A stretch of DNA of 64,000 nt from the NCBI GenBank assembly GCA_901420285.1, contig CABDVE010000001.1:496001-560000 (forward strand), in the 5' to 3' direction. This DNA comes from Stutzerimonas stutzeri. Its GTDB lineage: Bacteria > Pseudomonadota > Gammaproteobacteria > Enterobacterales > Pasteurellaceae. The notes below the pieces were generated by a model. The model was not told where the DNA came from. It worked only from the letters and a program-made list of their open reading frames with translations, and made no database searches. This document shows positions 40,061-53,487 of the stretch, piece by piece. A program made the translations under genes and the position numbers. Numbering within the stretch: position 1 is the stretch's first letter; each line of letters opens with the position of its first letter.

Positions 40061-40882
40061 ATGGCTATCGTTAAATGTAAGCCGACCTCCGCTGGTCGTC
40101 GTCACGTTGTTAAAATCGTGAACCCTGAATTACACAAGGGTAAACCTTACGCACCACTTCTAGATAGTAAATCTAAAACCGGTGGTCGTAACAACTATGG
40201 TCGTATTACTACTCGTCACATCGGTGGTGGTCACAAACAGCACTATCGTTTAATTGATTTTAAACGTAATAAGTTAGACATTCCGGGTATTGTTGAGCGT
40301 TTAGAATACGATCCGAATCGTTCTGCTAACATCGCGTTGGTGCTTTATAAAGACGGTGAACGCCGTTACATCTTAGCGCCTAAAGGTTTGTCGGTGGGTG
40401 ATCAAATCCAAGCTGGCGTAAACTCACCAATTAAGGTGGGTAACGCGTTACCTATGCGTAACATTCCGGTTGGTTCTACCGTACACAACGTTGAATTAAA
40501 ACCGGGTAAAGGCGGTCAAATCGCTCGTTCTGCCGGTGCATATGTACAAATTATCGCGCGTGAAGGCAACTATGTTACTTTACGTTTACGTTCAGGTGAA
40601 ATGCGTAAAGTATTGGCGGAATGTGTTGCGACAATTGGTGAAGTCGGTAACTCAGAACATATGCTTCGCGTATTGGGTAAAGCTGGTGCTAATCGCTGGA
40701 GAGGCGTTCGTCCTACAGTTCGTGGTACTGCAATGAACCCAGTAGATCACCCACACGGTGGTGGTGAAGGTCGTAACTTTGGTAAACACCCAGTAACTCC
40801 TTGGGGCGTTCAAACTAAAGGTAAGAAAACTCGTCACAACAAACGTACTGATAAATATATCGTACGTCGTCGTGGCAAATAA
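40061..40882 (+). CDS. rplB: 50S ribosomal protein L2
   Basis: 273 residues. L2 lies near the peptidyl-transferase centre and bridges the subunits. The C-terminal motif [14 protein letters not shown], with the essential histidine, is present. Confidence 0.99.
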   Translation: MAIVKCKPTSAGRRHVVKIVNPELHKGKPYAPLLDSKSKTGGRNNYGRITTRHIGGGHKQHYRLIDFKRNKLDIPGIVERLEYDPNRSANIALVLYKDGERRYILAPKGLSVGDQIQAGVNSPIKVGNALPMRNIPVGSTVHNVELKPGKGGQIARSAGAYVQIIAREGNYVTLRLRSGEMRKVLAECVATIGEVGNSEHMLRVLGKAGANRWRGVRPTVRGTAMNPVDHPHGGGEGRNFGKHPVTPWGVQTKGKKTRHNKRTDKYIVRRRGK

Positions 40883-40891
40883 TAGATTTAA

Positions 40892-41526
<635 letters not shown>

Positions 41527-41543
41527 TAAGTAGAGGAATAGCA

Positions 41544-42251
41544 ATGGGTCAAAAAGTACATCCACATGGTATTCGCTTAGGTATTGTTAAACCTTGGAGC
41601 TCTACTTGGTTCGCGAATACACAAGACTTCGCCGACAATCTTGAAGGCGATTTCAAAGTGCGCAAATTCTTAAATAAAGAATTAGCAAATGCTTCGGTTT
41701 CACGTATTACTATTGAGCGTCCGGCTAAAAGTATTCGTGTTACCATTCATACGGCTCGCCCCGGTATCGTAATTGGTAAAAAAGGCGAAGATGTTGAAAA
41801 ATTGCGTAACGCGGTGTCTAAAATTGCCGGTGTTCCTGCTCAAATCAACATCGCTGAAGTGAAAAAACCTGAATTAGATGCGAAATTAGTTGCTGATGGT
41901 ATCGCTTCTCAATTAGAGCGTCGCGTAATGTTTCGTCGCGCAATGAAACGTGCGGTGCAAAGCGCAATGCGTTTAGGTGCCAAAGGTATCAAAGTTGAAG
42001 TTAGCGGTCGTTTAGGTGGTGCGGAAATCGCACGTTCAGAATGGTATCGTGAAGGTCGAGTACCTCTCCATACTCTTCGTGCGGACATTGATTATAACAC
42101 TGCAGAAGCTCACACTACTTACGGCGTGATTGGCGTGAAAGTGTGGATCTTCAAAGGTGAAATTCTCGGTGGAATGGCTGCCGTTGCGCAATCAGAACAA
42201 CAACCTGCCGACAAGCCTAAAAAGGCGCCACGCGGTAAAGGTCGTAAGTAA
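41544..42251 (+). CDS. rpsC: 30S ribosomal protein S3
   Basis: 235 residues. It has the N-terminal KH domain (with [12 protein letters not shown], GxxG loop) and the C-terminal S3 domain, and lines the mRNA entry site. It ends in a basic tail [17 protein letters not shown]. Confidence 0.99.
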   Translation: MGQKVHPHGIRLGIVKPWSSTWFANTQDFADNLEGDFKVRKFLNKELANASVSRITIERPAKSIRVTIHTARPGIVIGKKGEDVEKLRNAVSKIAGVPAQINIAEVKKPELDAKLVADGIASQLERRVMFRRAMKRAVQSAMRLGAKGIKVEVSGRLGGAEIARSEWYREGRVPLHTLRADIDYNTAEAHTTYGVIGVKVWIFKGEILGGMAAVAQSEQQPADKPKKAPRGKGRK

Positions 42252-42264
42252 GGAGAAACGCTAA

Positions 42265-42675
42265 ATGTTGCAACCAAAACGTACAAAATTCCGTAAAGTT
42301 CACAAAGGCCGTAACCGTGGTATTGCAGGCGGTACGGAAGTTAGCTTCGGTACTTACGGTTTAAAAGCAGTCGGTCGTTGTCGTTTAACCGCTCGTCAAA
42401 TCGAAGCGGCGCGTCGTGCAATGTCACGTGCAGTAAAACGTCAAGGTAAAATCTGGATCCGTGTGTTCCCAGATAAACCGATCACTGAAAAACCATTAGA
42501 AGTCCGTATGGGTAAAGGTAAAGGTAACGTTGAGTACTGGGTAGCCTTGATCCAACCGGGTAAAGTGCTTTATGAAATGGACGGTGTATCTGAAGAAGTG
42601 GCAAGAAATGCGTTTGCATTAGCAGCGGCGAAATTGCCAGTTAAAACCACTTTCGTAACTAAGACGGTGATGTAA
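42265..42675 (+). CDS. rplP: 50S ribosomal protein L16
   Basis: 136 residues. L16 organises the A-site tRNA pocket and is added late in 50S assembly. Start [19 protein letters not shown] is typical. Its TAA overlaps the rpmC ATG (TAATG). Confidence 0.99.
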   Translation: MLQPKRTKFRKVHKGRNRGIAGGTEVSFGTYGLKAVGRCRLTARQIEAARRAMSRAVKRQGKIWIRVFPDKPITEKPLEVRMGKGKGNVEYWVALIQPGKVLYEMDGVSEEVARNAFALAAAKLPVKTTFVTKTVM

Positions 42676-42866
42676 TGAAAGCTCAAGATTTACGTACAAA
42701 AAGTGTTGAAGAGCTGAATGCTGAATTGTTAAACCTTTTGGGAGAACAATTCAAGTTGCGTATGCAGACAGCCACCGGTCAGCTTCAACAAACCCATCAG
42801 GCTAAACAAGTGCGTCGTGATATTGCACGTGTGAAAACTGTATTAACCGAGAAGGCGGGTGAGTAA
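42675..42866 (+). CDS. rpmC: 50S ribosomal protein L29
   Basis: 63 residues, a helical hairpin at the exit tunnel rim. [22 protein letters not shown] is typical. One-base overlaps join it to rplP and to rpsQ. Confidence 0.98.
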   Translation: MKAQDLRTKSVEELNAELLNLLGEQFKLRMQTATGQLQQTHQAKQVRRDIARVKTVLTEKAGE

Positions 42867-43123
42867 TGACTGATAAAATTCGTAGCGTACAAGGTAAAGT
42901 TGTTAGCGACAAAATGGAAAAATCTTTCGTTGTTGCTATTGAACGTAAGGTAAAACACCCGTTATACGGTAAGTTTATCCGTCGTACAACCAAATTACAT
43001 GTACACGATGAGAATAATGAAGCCAAAGTTGGTGATATTGTAGAGATCCGCGAATGTCGCCCTCTGTCGAAAACCAAATCTTGGACTTTAGTTCGCGTTG
43101 TTGAAAAAGCGGTTATCGCTTAA
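42866..43123 (+). CDS. rpsQ: 30S ribosomal protein S17
   Basis: 85 residues, an OB-fold protein of early 30S assembly ([40 protein letters not shown]). It is the last gene of the operon. In E. coli rplN and the rest of the spc operon come next; here a terminator follows and no spc gene is in the window. Confidence 0.98.
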   Translation: MTDKIRSVQGKVVSDKMEKSFVVAIERKVKHPLYGKFIRRTTKLHVHDENNEAKVGDIVEIRECRPLSKTKSWTLVRVVEKAVIA

Positions 43124-43139
43124 TTAACGATGTAAAAAT

Positions 43140-43173
43140 AAAAAGCCAATGGTTTATGCCGTTGGCTTTTTTT
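43140..43173 (+). terminator. Terminator closing the S10 operon
   Basis: AAAAGCCAATGG and CCGTTGGCTTTTTTT pair around TTTATG (one G-U pair), followed by a T run. Confidence 0.9.
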
Positions 43174-43186
43174 ATGTCTATTCATC

Positions 43187-43242
43187 AGCACCGCATTGAA
43201 ATCATCTAGGTTACATTGAACTACCGTTTTGGCACCGCATTG
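43187..43242 (-). repeat. Two direct CAATGCGGTGC copies after the S10 operon
   Basis: AGCACCGCATTGAAA (43187-43201) and GCACCGCATTGAAAG (43232-43246) lie in the same orientation, 45 bases apart, with a similar ACATTGAAC between. They lie at the point where the S10 and spc operons are normally joined. Confidence 0.8.
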
Positions 43243-43268
43243 AAAGCTATATTTGTCTTATCAAAATA

Positions 43269-43299
43269 AAAATCCCTTAGCCGTTAAGCCAAGGGATTG
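43269..43299 (-). terminator. Terminator after metQ
   Basis: AATCCCTT and AAGGGATT pair around AGCCGTTAAGCC (inner pairs GGCTTAACGGCT add to the stem). On the minus strand it is followed by TTTTTATTTTG. Confidence 0.85.
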
Positions 43300-43321
43300 A
43301 TTAAAAGAAAAAGGTGAGAAA

Positions 43322-44146
43322 TTACCAACCTTTTACTACGCCGTCTTTAAAGTGTTTTTTGGCTTCATTGTACACTTCTTCGGTTTGGTAAGATTTCACA
43401 AAATCTTGTACCGCTTTGCTGTCTTTATTATCGGTACGCGCAACAATAATATTGACATAAGGGGAATCTTTATTTTCCACAAACACGCCGTTATCTTGCG
43501 CATTTAAACCCACTTGACCAGCATAAGTATTATTCACTACGGCTAAATCAACATCATCTAATGCACGCGCGGCAACGGAAGTGTCCACTTCGGTGATATT
43601 TAAATTTTTCGGATTTTCAACAATGTCTAACACGGTCGAAAGTAGGTTGTTCGCATCTTTTAATTTAATCAAACCTTGTTTTTCAAGAAGAATTAATGCA
43701 CGACCACGGTTTGTCGGATCGTTTGGAACTACGACTTTTGCGCCGTCTTGTAATTCGCTGACATTTTTAATTTTTTTAGAATAGCCGGCTAACGGGTACA
43801 CGAAAGTGTTACCTACAATCACCAAGTTGGTTAAGTTTTTCGCTTTTGTGTCTTCATCTAAGTAAGGCTTGTGTTGCATTGCGTTGGCATCTAAATCTCC
43901 TTTAGAAACTGCTTCATTTGGTAATGCGTAGTCGTTGAATTCAACGAATTGAACATCTAAGCCGTATTTTTCTTTTGCGACTTTCGCTGCGATTTCAGCC
44001 ACTTGGTGTTCTGGGCCGGACATTACGCCCACTTTGATTTTAAGTGGTGTGGCGGCTGCCGCTTCAGGTTTTTTGTCTTCTTTACAGCCGGTTAAAATAA
44101 GGGCTGATGCGATCGCTGTCACAGTAAATAGGTGTTTTAATTTCAT
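43322..44146 (-). CDS. metQ: Methionine-binding lipoprotein MetQ
   Basis: 274 residues with a lipoprotein signal (MKLKHLFTVTAIASALILTGC, cleaved before Cys21) and the NLPA/MetQ fold (KVGVMSGPEHQVAEIAAKVAKEKYGLDVQFVEFNDYALPNEAV). It captures methionine for MetNI. It is the last gene of metNIQ. Confidence 0.96.
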   Translation of the reverse strand: MKLKHLFTVTAIASALILTGCKEDKKPEAAAATPLKIKVGVMSGPEHQVAEIAAKVAKEKYGLDVQFVEFNDYALPNEAVSKGDLDANAMQHKPYLDEDTKAKNLTNLVIVGNTFVYPLAGYSKKIKNVSELQDGAKVVVPNDPTNRGRALILLEKQGLIKLKDANNLLSTVLDIVENPKNLNITEVDTSVAARALDDVDLAVVNNTYAGQVGLNAQDNGVFVENKDSPYVNIIVARTDNKDSKAVQDFVKSYQTEEVYNEAKKHFKDGVVKGW

Positions 44147-44181
44147 AGGTTTTCCTTTCTGTTAGTTAAGTTGTGTTTGAA

Positions 44182-44871
44182 TTAACGATGATCCACTTTT
44201 TTCGCAAGTGTATCGCCGAGTTTTTGGCTAATCATCACGAATAGCACAATAATAATGGTCGCCACCCAAGTGACATAAGGCATATTGCGGTATACGCCGT
44301 AGTTAATAGCAAGACTACCTAAACCGCCACCACCTTGTGTGCCCGCCATCGCGGAGTAGCCGACTAAGGTCACGAGCGTGAGAGTAATGCCGTTAATGAG
44401 CGTTGGTAAGGCTTCCGGCAAATAGAATTTCCGTACGATTTGCCATTTTGTTGCGCCCATAGCTTGTGCAGCTTCGGTTAAACCGTTTGGAATTTCCATT
44501 AGTGCATTAGCGGTTAAACGCGCCACAAAAGGCATTGCACAAATGCTTAATGGAATAATCGCCGCAGTGGTTCCGAGCACGGTTCCCACGATAAAACGTG
44601 TTACAGGTAATAAAATTAATAACAAAATAATGAACGGAATTGAACGCCCAATATTAATAATTGTGTTCAAGACAAAGTGTGTGCGGTTATTTTGCAGAAT
44701 TTCATTTTTGCCGGTTAAGAATGTCCATACGCCCACAGGTAAGCCCACGATCACCGCAAGTAAGGTGGAGGCAAAACTAATATAAACGGTTTCATATGTT
44801 GCTGTTGCCACCACACTCCACATTTGAGGTGTTAATTGCTGGCTAAATGTTGCCCAGAAATCATTGAACAT
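44182..44871 (-). CDS. metI: Methionine ABC transporter permease MetI
   Basis: 229 residues, E. coli 217, five to six membrane segments, with the coupling helix [26 protein letters not shown] (EAA motif). It overlaps metN by eleven bases. Confidence 0.97.
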   Translation of the reverse strand: MFNDFWATFSQQLTPQMWSVVATATYETVYISFASTLLAVIVGLPVGVWTFLTGKNEILQNNRTHFVLNTIINIGRSIPFIILLLILLPVTRFIVGTVLGTTAAIIPLSICAMPFVARLTANALMEIPNGLTEAAQAMGATKWQIVRKFYLPEALPTLINGITLTLVTLVGYSAMAGTQGGGGLGSLAINYGVYRNMPYVTWVATIIIVLFVMISQKLGDTLAKKVDHR

Positions 44872-45898
44872 AACCGAGCACCTCCACGCGCACGTTGTTT
44901 TCCATTAAATAAACTTTGGCTTGTGTAATTGCGTCTTCACCGCCTTCCACTTCTGCAATGGTGTAACCGAATTTCACCCCGCCGGCATAATCAATTTGTG
45001 ATGTCAGAATACTAAGTTCTACGCCAAATTTTTTTGAGGCTTGAGAAAGCAATGGTGCATCCACAGAACGGCCAGTAAATTCAAATTTGATAATAGGATA
45101 AGCTTTGCTGTGTTTTGGCGTATCAGTCAGGTTTTCTAAATATTCATCCGGTAAGCTGATATGGAAAGTGGAACGAATAAATTCTTGTGCAAGCTCGGTT
45201 TTCGGATTGGAGAAAATTTCGCCAACTGTACCTTGCTCTACTAAGCGACCTTGGTCGATCACCGCCACTTGATCACAAATTTGTTTTACCACTTCCATTT
45301 CATGGGTGATGAGCAAGATCGTGATGCCCAAAGTGCGGTTGATTTCTTTCAATAATTTTAAGATCGATTGTGTCGTCGCCGGATCAAGCGCGCTGGTCGC
45401 CTCGTCGCATAATAAGACTTTTGGATCACTCGCTAAAGCGCGGGCGATAGCTACACGCTGTTTTTGCCCGCCGGAAAGGTTGGTCGGATAGATATCTTGT
45501 TTATCGCTCAAGCCGACAAGGGATAAAAGTGCGGTCGTTTTTTCCTGAATTTTTGTTTTTGGCGTCCCTTCTAATTCTAACGGTAGTGCAACATTTTCAA
45601 ATACTGTGCGCGAGCTTAGTAAATTGAAATGTTGAAAGATCATGCCGATTTGACGGCGAGCTTTCACTAATTCGCCTTCGGAAAGTTGGGTCAAATCGAC
45701 ACCGTCAACGACTACGCTGCCGAAAGAAGGTTTTTCTAATAAATTTACACAACGGATTAAAGTACTTTTGCCCGCACCGGAGGCACCTATCACACCGCAA
45801 ATTTGTCCCTTGGGTATAGACATCGATACATTGTCGAGTGCGGTCAATTTTTTATCCGGGAGCGTAAAGATTTTTGTAATATTGTTTAGCTTAATCAT
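44861..45898 (-). CDS. metN: Methionine ABC transporter ATP-binding protein MetN
   Basis: 345 residues from the ATG at 45898; the open frame reaches 24 codons further but [11 protein letters not shown] is the family start. Walker [10 protein letters not shown], signature [15 protein letters not shown], Walker [13 protein letters not shown], then the C-terminal NIL domain (about 270-345) that binds methionine and inhibits transport. It contains two canonical uptake signals (45331-45339 and 45527-45535). Confidence 0.97.
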   Translation of the reverse strand: MIKLNNITKIFTLPDKKLTALDNVSMSIPKGQICGVIGASGAGKSTLIRCVNLLEKPSFGSVVVDGVDLTQLSEGELVKARRQIGMIFQHFNLLSSRTVFENVALPLELEGTPKTKIQEKTTALLSLVGLSDKQDIYPTNLSGGQKQRVAIARALASDPKVLLCDEATSALDPATTQSILKLLKEINRTLGITILLITHEMEVVKQICDQVAVIDQGRLVEQGTVGEIFSNPKTELAQEFIRSTFHISLPDEYLENLTDTPKHSKAYPIIKFEFTGRSVDAPLLSQASKKFGVELSILTSQIDYAGGVKFGYTIAEVEGGEDAITQAKVYLMENNVRVEVLGYVQ

Positions 45899-45943
45899 AT
45901 AAGCCCTATTCTTGTCTTGGTTAAAGTTTAAATAGCCTTTGTA

Positions 45944-45972
45944 TTCTAGAGGTCTAGACTGCCGTGTCAACC
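45944..45972 (-). promoter_or_regulatory. MetJ-box-like operator before metN
   Basis: TCTAGAGGTCTAGACTGCC contains AGAGGTCT and the neighbouring AGACTGCC, resembling tandem MetJ boxes (AGACGTCT). Placed about 50-75 bases before metN, it fits methionine repression known for metNIQ in E. coli. The second box is weak. Confidence 0.5.
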
Positions 45973-46078
45973 GTTATTGTTCATCTTTTTAGATTGATCC
46001 GTTATGACTTATTATTGCCAATTAAAAGGATAATAGAGATAATTTCACACGTTATAAAACAAATTGAGAAACAATAAA

Positions 46079-46660
46079 ATGAACAAAGCCATATTTTTAG
46101 ATCGTGACGGAACAATAAATATTGATCATGGATACGTTCATCAAATTGATGATTTTGAGTTTATTGAAGGCAGCATTAATGCATTGAAAAAATTAAAAGA
46201 AATGGGGTATTTACTCGTCTTGGTAACAAATCAATCCGGCATTGCCCGAGGTTATTTTACGGAAGCGCAATTTTTACAGCTAACCGAATGGATGGATTGG
46301 TCATTGGCCGAACAAGGTGTTGATTTTGATGGAATTTATTATTGCCCCCATCATCCCGACGGAAAAGGAGAATTTAAAGAAGATTGCCCGTGCCGGAAGC
46401 CGAAACCGGGTATGTTGCTAGATGCCATGAAAGCATTAAATATTGATCCGCAGCAATCAGTTATGGTTGGCGATAAAATAGAGGACATTAAAGCCGGGAT
46501 TAATGCGAAAGTGAAGATAAATGTGTTAGTAAGAACAGGAAAACCGGTAACAAAAGAGGGAGAACGGTTAGCCAATGCGGTGCTGGATTCGATAGTCGAT
46601 TTACCTAATGTGATAAAAGCTTTAGTGAGCAATAGTGATTGTGCATTCTTTAACCAATGA
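46079..46660 (+). CDS. gmhB: D-glycero-beta-D-manno-heptose-1,7-bisphosphate 7-phosphatase
   Basis: 193 residues from the ATG at 46079 (a TTG five codons earlier is less likely). HAD-type phosphatase: nucleophile [11 protein letters not shown], motif II VTNQSG, zinc loop [20 protein letters not shown], motif III/IV KPGMLL and MVGDKIED. It makes heptose-1-phosphate for the LPS core, upstream of hldD, waaF and waaC at 54-58 kb. The order metQ-metI-metN/gmhB/rRNA operon is the same as beside rrnH in E. coli. One CAATGCGGTGCT copy lies inside (46573-46584, NAVL). Confidence 0.95.
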   Translation: MNKAIFLDRDGTINIDHGYVHQIDDFEFIEGSINALKKLKEMGYLLVLVTNQSGIARGYFTEAQFLQLTEWMDWSLAEQGVDFDGIYYCPHHPDGKGEFKEDCPCRKPKPGMLLDAMKALNIDPQQSVMVGDKIEDIKAGINAKVKINVLVRTGKPVTKEGERLANAVLDSIVDLPNVIKALVSNSDCAFFNQ

Positions 46661-46711
46661 GATGAAAGAATCGCCAAATAATAAAAAAATCAAATTTTTT
46701 GTAAAAAGTGC

Positions 46712-46746
46712 TTGCGCGAGGTTTGAAAATTCCTATAATACGCGGC
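46712..46746 (+). promoter_or_regulatory. rRNA operon promoter P1
   Basis: TTGCGC (46712-46717), 16 bases, TATAAT (46734-46739), then the GC-rich discriminator ACGCGGC typical of stringently controlled rRNA promoters. Transcription should start near 46746. The upstream AT-rich stretch could be an UP element. I see no clear second (P2) promoter; TTGACT at 46847 with TATTTT further on is weak. Confidence 0.85.
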
Positions 46747-46747
46747 A

Positions 46748-46800
46748 CACAACGACGCACGGTTGTGAAATAGTCAAATTTACACGTGCGTCGTTGTTTT
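46748..46800 (+). terminator. Terminator-like hairpin at the 5' end of the rRNA leader
   Basis: ACAACGACGCACG and CGTGCGTCGTTGT form a perfect 13-bp stem around about 23 bases, followed directly by TTTTTTGC. It begins almost at the predicted start point of P1 and ends just before boxA. It could terminate or attenuate transcripts not yet loaded with antitermination factors, or serve as a stability or processing signal. Confidence 0.8.
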
Positions 46801-46801
46801 T

Positions 46802-46840
46802 TGCTCTTTAACAAAGAATCAGACAATCTGTGTGGGCACT
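46802..46840 (+). promoter_or_regulatory. rRNA leader boxA antitermination site
   Basis: TGCTCTTTAACA (46802-46813) is the boxA core, followed by AGACAATCTGTGTGGGCACT, almost the same as the E. coli rrn leader. NusB-S10 bind here to make RNA polymerase resistant to termination. The remaining leader to 46983 is AT-rich and holds nothing else I recognise. Confidence 0.9.
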
Positions 46841-46983
46841 TGTTGATTGACTTGTTTTAAAACTATTTTTAATTTTGAAGTCTTAATAGGTGCTAACTAG
46901 AAATTCATAAAACTTACTTTTAATTTAATTTATAAGTGAGAAGCGAAAACTTTTAGCAAGCAGTTTATTGAGCGATTGAACTT

Positions 46984-48523
<1,540 letters not shown>

Positions 48524-48634
48524 CCAAAAATGAGCGACAGCGAGTGTTCACACAGATTGTCTGGTGTATTGTAGATAGAAGAGTAAGCAACGAAGCTGAA
48601 AGCGACGTTGAAATATAGAGTATCTTTACTTGAT

Positions 48635-48710
48635 GTCCCCATCGTCTAGAGGCCTAGGACATCGCCCTTTCACGGCGGTAACCGGGGTTCGAATCCCCGT
48701 GGGGACGCCA
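48635..48710 (+). tRNA. gltT: tRNA-Glu (TTC) in the 16S-23S spacer
   Basis: 76 bases GTCCCCATCGTC...GGGGACGCCA, encoded CCA, anticodon TTC in CCTTTCACGG. The acceptor stem GTCCCC/GGGGAC is perfect. This spacer type (tRNA-Glu) is one of the two usual in Pasteurellaceae. Confidence 0.97.
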
Positions 48711-48739
48711 ACTAAAGATGGCTTTATATTTATCTTATT

Positions 48740-48760
48740 TGTTCTTTAAAAAATTGGAAA
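48740..48760 (+). promoter_or_regulatory. Second boxA in the 16S-23S spacer
   Basis: TGTTCTTTAAAAA (48740-48752) resembles the spacer boxA that precedes 23S in E. coli. Beyond it, TTGTATAGTTAAGC before 23S pairs with GCTTAACTATACAA after it (51808-51822), forming the long RNase III processing stem. Confidence 0.7.
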
Positions 48761-48921
48761 CAAGCTAAAAACGAGAGATTTTCGAAAGAAAGTCTGAGTA
48801 AAACGAAATAACAACATGTTTTGTTAAAAACTCTGAATTGAACAAAAGCAATTTAAGAGTGTTAGTTGAATTAAAGATAGCCATTAAATGCAAATCATAA
48901 GAAGAGCATTTGAGGTTGTAT

Positions 48922-51818
<2,897 letters not shown>

Positions 51819-51822
51819 ACAA

Positions 51823-52055
51823 CGCTCAAATGTTTTTAGGAGAGCAGTGAAGCTAACGAAAAAAACGAAACAAAACAGAATAAAGTAAAAGTAACAAAAG
51901 AACAAAACCAACAAAAAAATAAAACGACACAAAATAAAAGTTTAGTTTGTAGCCAATAAAAGTGCGGATAAAGCATAAAGATGACAAAGACAACAAAGAC
52001 AAAGACGAAGAGGTAAAAAGCTAACGTCCAAGGTCTAAAGTCTAAAACCGAATAA
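51823..52055 (+). other. Adenine-rich 23S-5S spacer
   Basis: The spacer is unusually long (about 235 bases) and, from about 51855 to 52020, strongly A-rich with few T on the plus strand (runs such as ACGAAAAAAACGAAACAAAA, ACAAAGACAACAAAGACAAA). A near uptake signal AAGTGCGGA lies at 51960-51968. No gene or tRNA is seen. Confidence 0.8.
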
Positions 52056-52172
52056 TCCTGGCGGCGATAGAGCGGTGGTCCCACCTGACCCCATACCGAA
52101 CTCAGAAGTGAAACGCCGAAATGCCGATGGTAGTGTGGGGCTTCCCCATGTGAGAGTAGGGCACCGCCAGGT
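52056..52172 (+). rRNA. rrf: 5S ribosomal RNA, standard copy
   Basis: About 117 bases from CCTGGCGGCGATAGAGCGG to CACCGCCAGG. The terminal helix CCTGGCGG/CCGCCAGG and the CCGAACTCAGAAGTGAAACGCCG core are typical. A T run follows directly, so some transcripts may end here. Confidence 0.95.
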
Positions 52173-52227
52173 TTTTTTATTTCTTTAGTTTATTCAATGA
52201 TGAGTAAATTTAAGAAATAGAATTTTT

Positions 52228-52340
52228 TGGCAGAAATAGTGCAACAGACCCACCTGACTCCATATCGAACTCAGAAGTGAAATGTTGTAACGCCGATGGT
52301 AGTGTGGGGCTTCCCCATGTGAGAGTAGGACACTGCCAAT
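52228..52340 (+). rRNA. rrf: 5S ribosomal RNA, divergent second copy
   Basis: About 113 bases. The middle and 3' half (CGAACTCAGAAGTGAAA; CGCCGATGGTAGTGTGGGG; CCCATGTGAGAGTAGGA) equal the first copy, but the two ends and helix II differ. Helix I is TTGGCAG/CTGCCAA instead of CTGGCGG/CCGCCAG. Helix II is GTGCAACA pairing with TGTTGTAAC where the standard is GCGCGGTG/CGCCGTAGC (E. coli). Both changed arms still pair, so the gene probably makes a folded 5S RNA. It is followed by two tRNAs. Confidence 0.85.
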
Positions 52341-52353
52341 TACCATATTTAGC

Positions 52354-52430
52354 GGAGTGGTAGTTCAGCTGGTTAGAATACCTGCCTGTCACGCAGGGGG
52401 TCGCGGGTTCGAGTCCCGTCCATTCCGCCA
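52354..52430 (+). tRNA. aspT: tRNA-Asp (GTC)
   Basis: 77 bases GGAGTGGTAGTTCAGC...CATTCCGCCA, encoded CCA, anticodon GTC in CCTGTCACG. The acceptor stem GGAGTGG/CCATTCC has one G-U pair. A tRNA-Asp after 5S is also found in E. coli rrnH and rrnC. Confidence 0.97.
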
Positions 52431-52462
52431 ATTCTTATCTATATTAAGATTCTAATACCTAC

Positions 52463-52538
52463 AGGGGCGTAGTTCAATTGGTAGAGCACCGGTCTCCAAA
52501 ACCGGGTGTTGGGAGTTCGAGCCTCTCCGCCCCTGCCA
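52463..52538 (+). tRNA. trpT: tRNA-Trp (CCA)
   Basis: 76 bases AGGGGCGTAGTTCAATTGG...CGCCCCTGCCA, encoded CCA, anticodon CCA in TCTCCAAAA. The order 5S-Asp-Trp is that of E. coli rrnC. No clear terminator follows before mazG. Confidence 0.97.
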
Positions 52539-52615
52539 TTCAATTAATATTAATTTTCTTTATCTTTAAATAAATCTTATACTAATAAGCGTTTTTTATT
52601 TTTTGAGATTTATTT

Positions 52616-53404
52616 ATGAGCTATTCTATTCAAGATTTTATTCGACTTATCGCTCGACTTCGTAATCCTAACGGTGGCTGTCCTTGGGATCTTAAACAAA
52701 ATTATACCTCAATGATTCCTTGTTTGATTGAAGAAACCTATGAAGTTATTGAGGCAATTCAAAAGAAAGATATGGTCAATTTACGTGAGGAACTCGGCGA
52801 TCTCCTTCTTCAAGTCGTGTTTTTCAGTCAACTTGCCTCGGAAGATCATTATTTCACTTTTGATGATGTACTCAATGATGTAGCGCAGAAAATCGTTCGT
52901 CGTCATCCTCATGTATTCGGAGATTTGAACGCTGGAAACGAGGAGGAAGCGCTTGCCCGTTGGAACGAAATTAAAGCGCAAGAAAAATCCGGCAAGGTCG
53001 TTAATTCGATTCTGGATTCTATTCCTCATGCCTTTCCGGCGTTGCTTCGTGCACAAAAATTACAAAAACAATGTGCTAAAGTTGGCTTTGATTGGCGCGA
53101 AATTCCTCCGGTTATCGGGAAAATAGAAGAAGAATTGCAAGAAGTGAAAACGGAACTGCTTCAAACACCGCAAAATGCCGAGCGTTTGGAAGAAGAGATC
53201 GGCGATTTGATTTTTGCAACGGTGAATCTTGCCCGCCATGTAAAATGTGATGCCGAAGAAAGTTTGCGCAAAGCCAATTATAAATTTGAGCAACGTTTCC
53301 GCAACATCGAACGAAAAGCAAATGCGCTAGGGACCTCGCTTGAAGCGCTTTCCTTAGCCGAAATGAATAGGTTGTGGGATGAAGTGAAAAACGAAGAAAA
53401 ATAA
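52616..53404 (+). CDS. mazG: Nucleoside triphosphate pyrophosphohydrolase MazG
   Basis: 262 residues, E. coli 263. It hydrolyses all NTPs and dNTPs and lowers ppGpp in stress. Two MazG domains: the first with [11 protein letters not shown] and [10 protein letters not shown]...[13 protein letters not shown], the second with [10 protein letters not shown]...[18 protein letters not shown] holding the magnesium ligands. No mazEF toxin pair is near. It lies right after the rRNA operon; a TATACTAATAAG near 52576 may be its own promoter. Confidence 0.95.
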   Translation: MSYSIQDFIRLIARLRNPNGGCPWDLKQNYTSMIPCLIEETYEVIEAIQKKDMVNLREELGDLLLQVVFFSQLASEDHYFTFDDVLNDVAQKIVRRHPHVFGDLNAGNEEEALARWNEIKAQEKSGKVVNSILDSIPHAFPALLRAQKLQKQCAKVGFDWREIPPVIGKIEEELQEVKTELLQTPQNAERLEEEIGDLIFATVNLARHVKCDAEESLRKANYKFEQRFRNIERKANALGTSLEALSLAEMNRLWDEVKNEEK

Positions 53405-53406
53405 GT

Positions 53407-53433
53407 AAGGAGAAGGTTTACGCCTTCTCCTTC
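53407..53433 (+). terminator. Terminator after mazG
   Basis: AAGGAGAAGG and CCTTCTCCTT pair around TTTACG; T tract short (CGTTCATTT). Confidence 0.75.
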
Positions 53434-53454
53434 GTTCATTTGATCTCTTGATTT

Positions 53455-53466
53455 AGCACCGCATTG
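53455..53466 (-). repeat. Single CAATGCGGTGCT copy between mazG and deoC
   Basis: Exact copy in minus orientation, followed by AAATCAAG on its minus-strand 3' side. It lies just beyond the deoC stop codon. Confidence 0.85.
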
Positions 53467-53487
53467 AAGGCAAGTGCGTAGCGGGCT

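Noticed and set aside
52228-52340. Second 5S copy as a decaying pseudogene
   Set aside because: Changes in helices I and II are matched on both strands of the stem, which decay would not produce.
52210-52431. 73-codon open frame on the minus strand over the second 5S and tRNA-Asp
   Set aside because: It overlaps structural RNA genes completely and matches the well-known spurious protein predicted antisense to tRNA-Asp.
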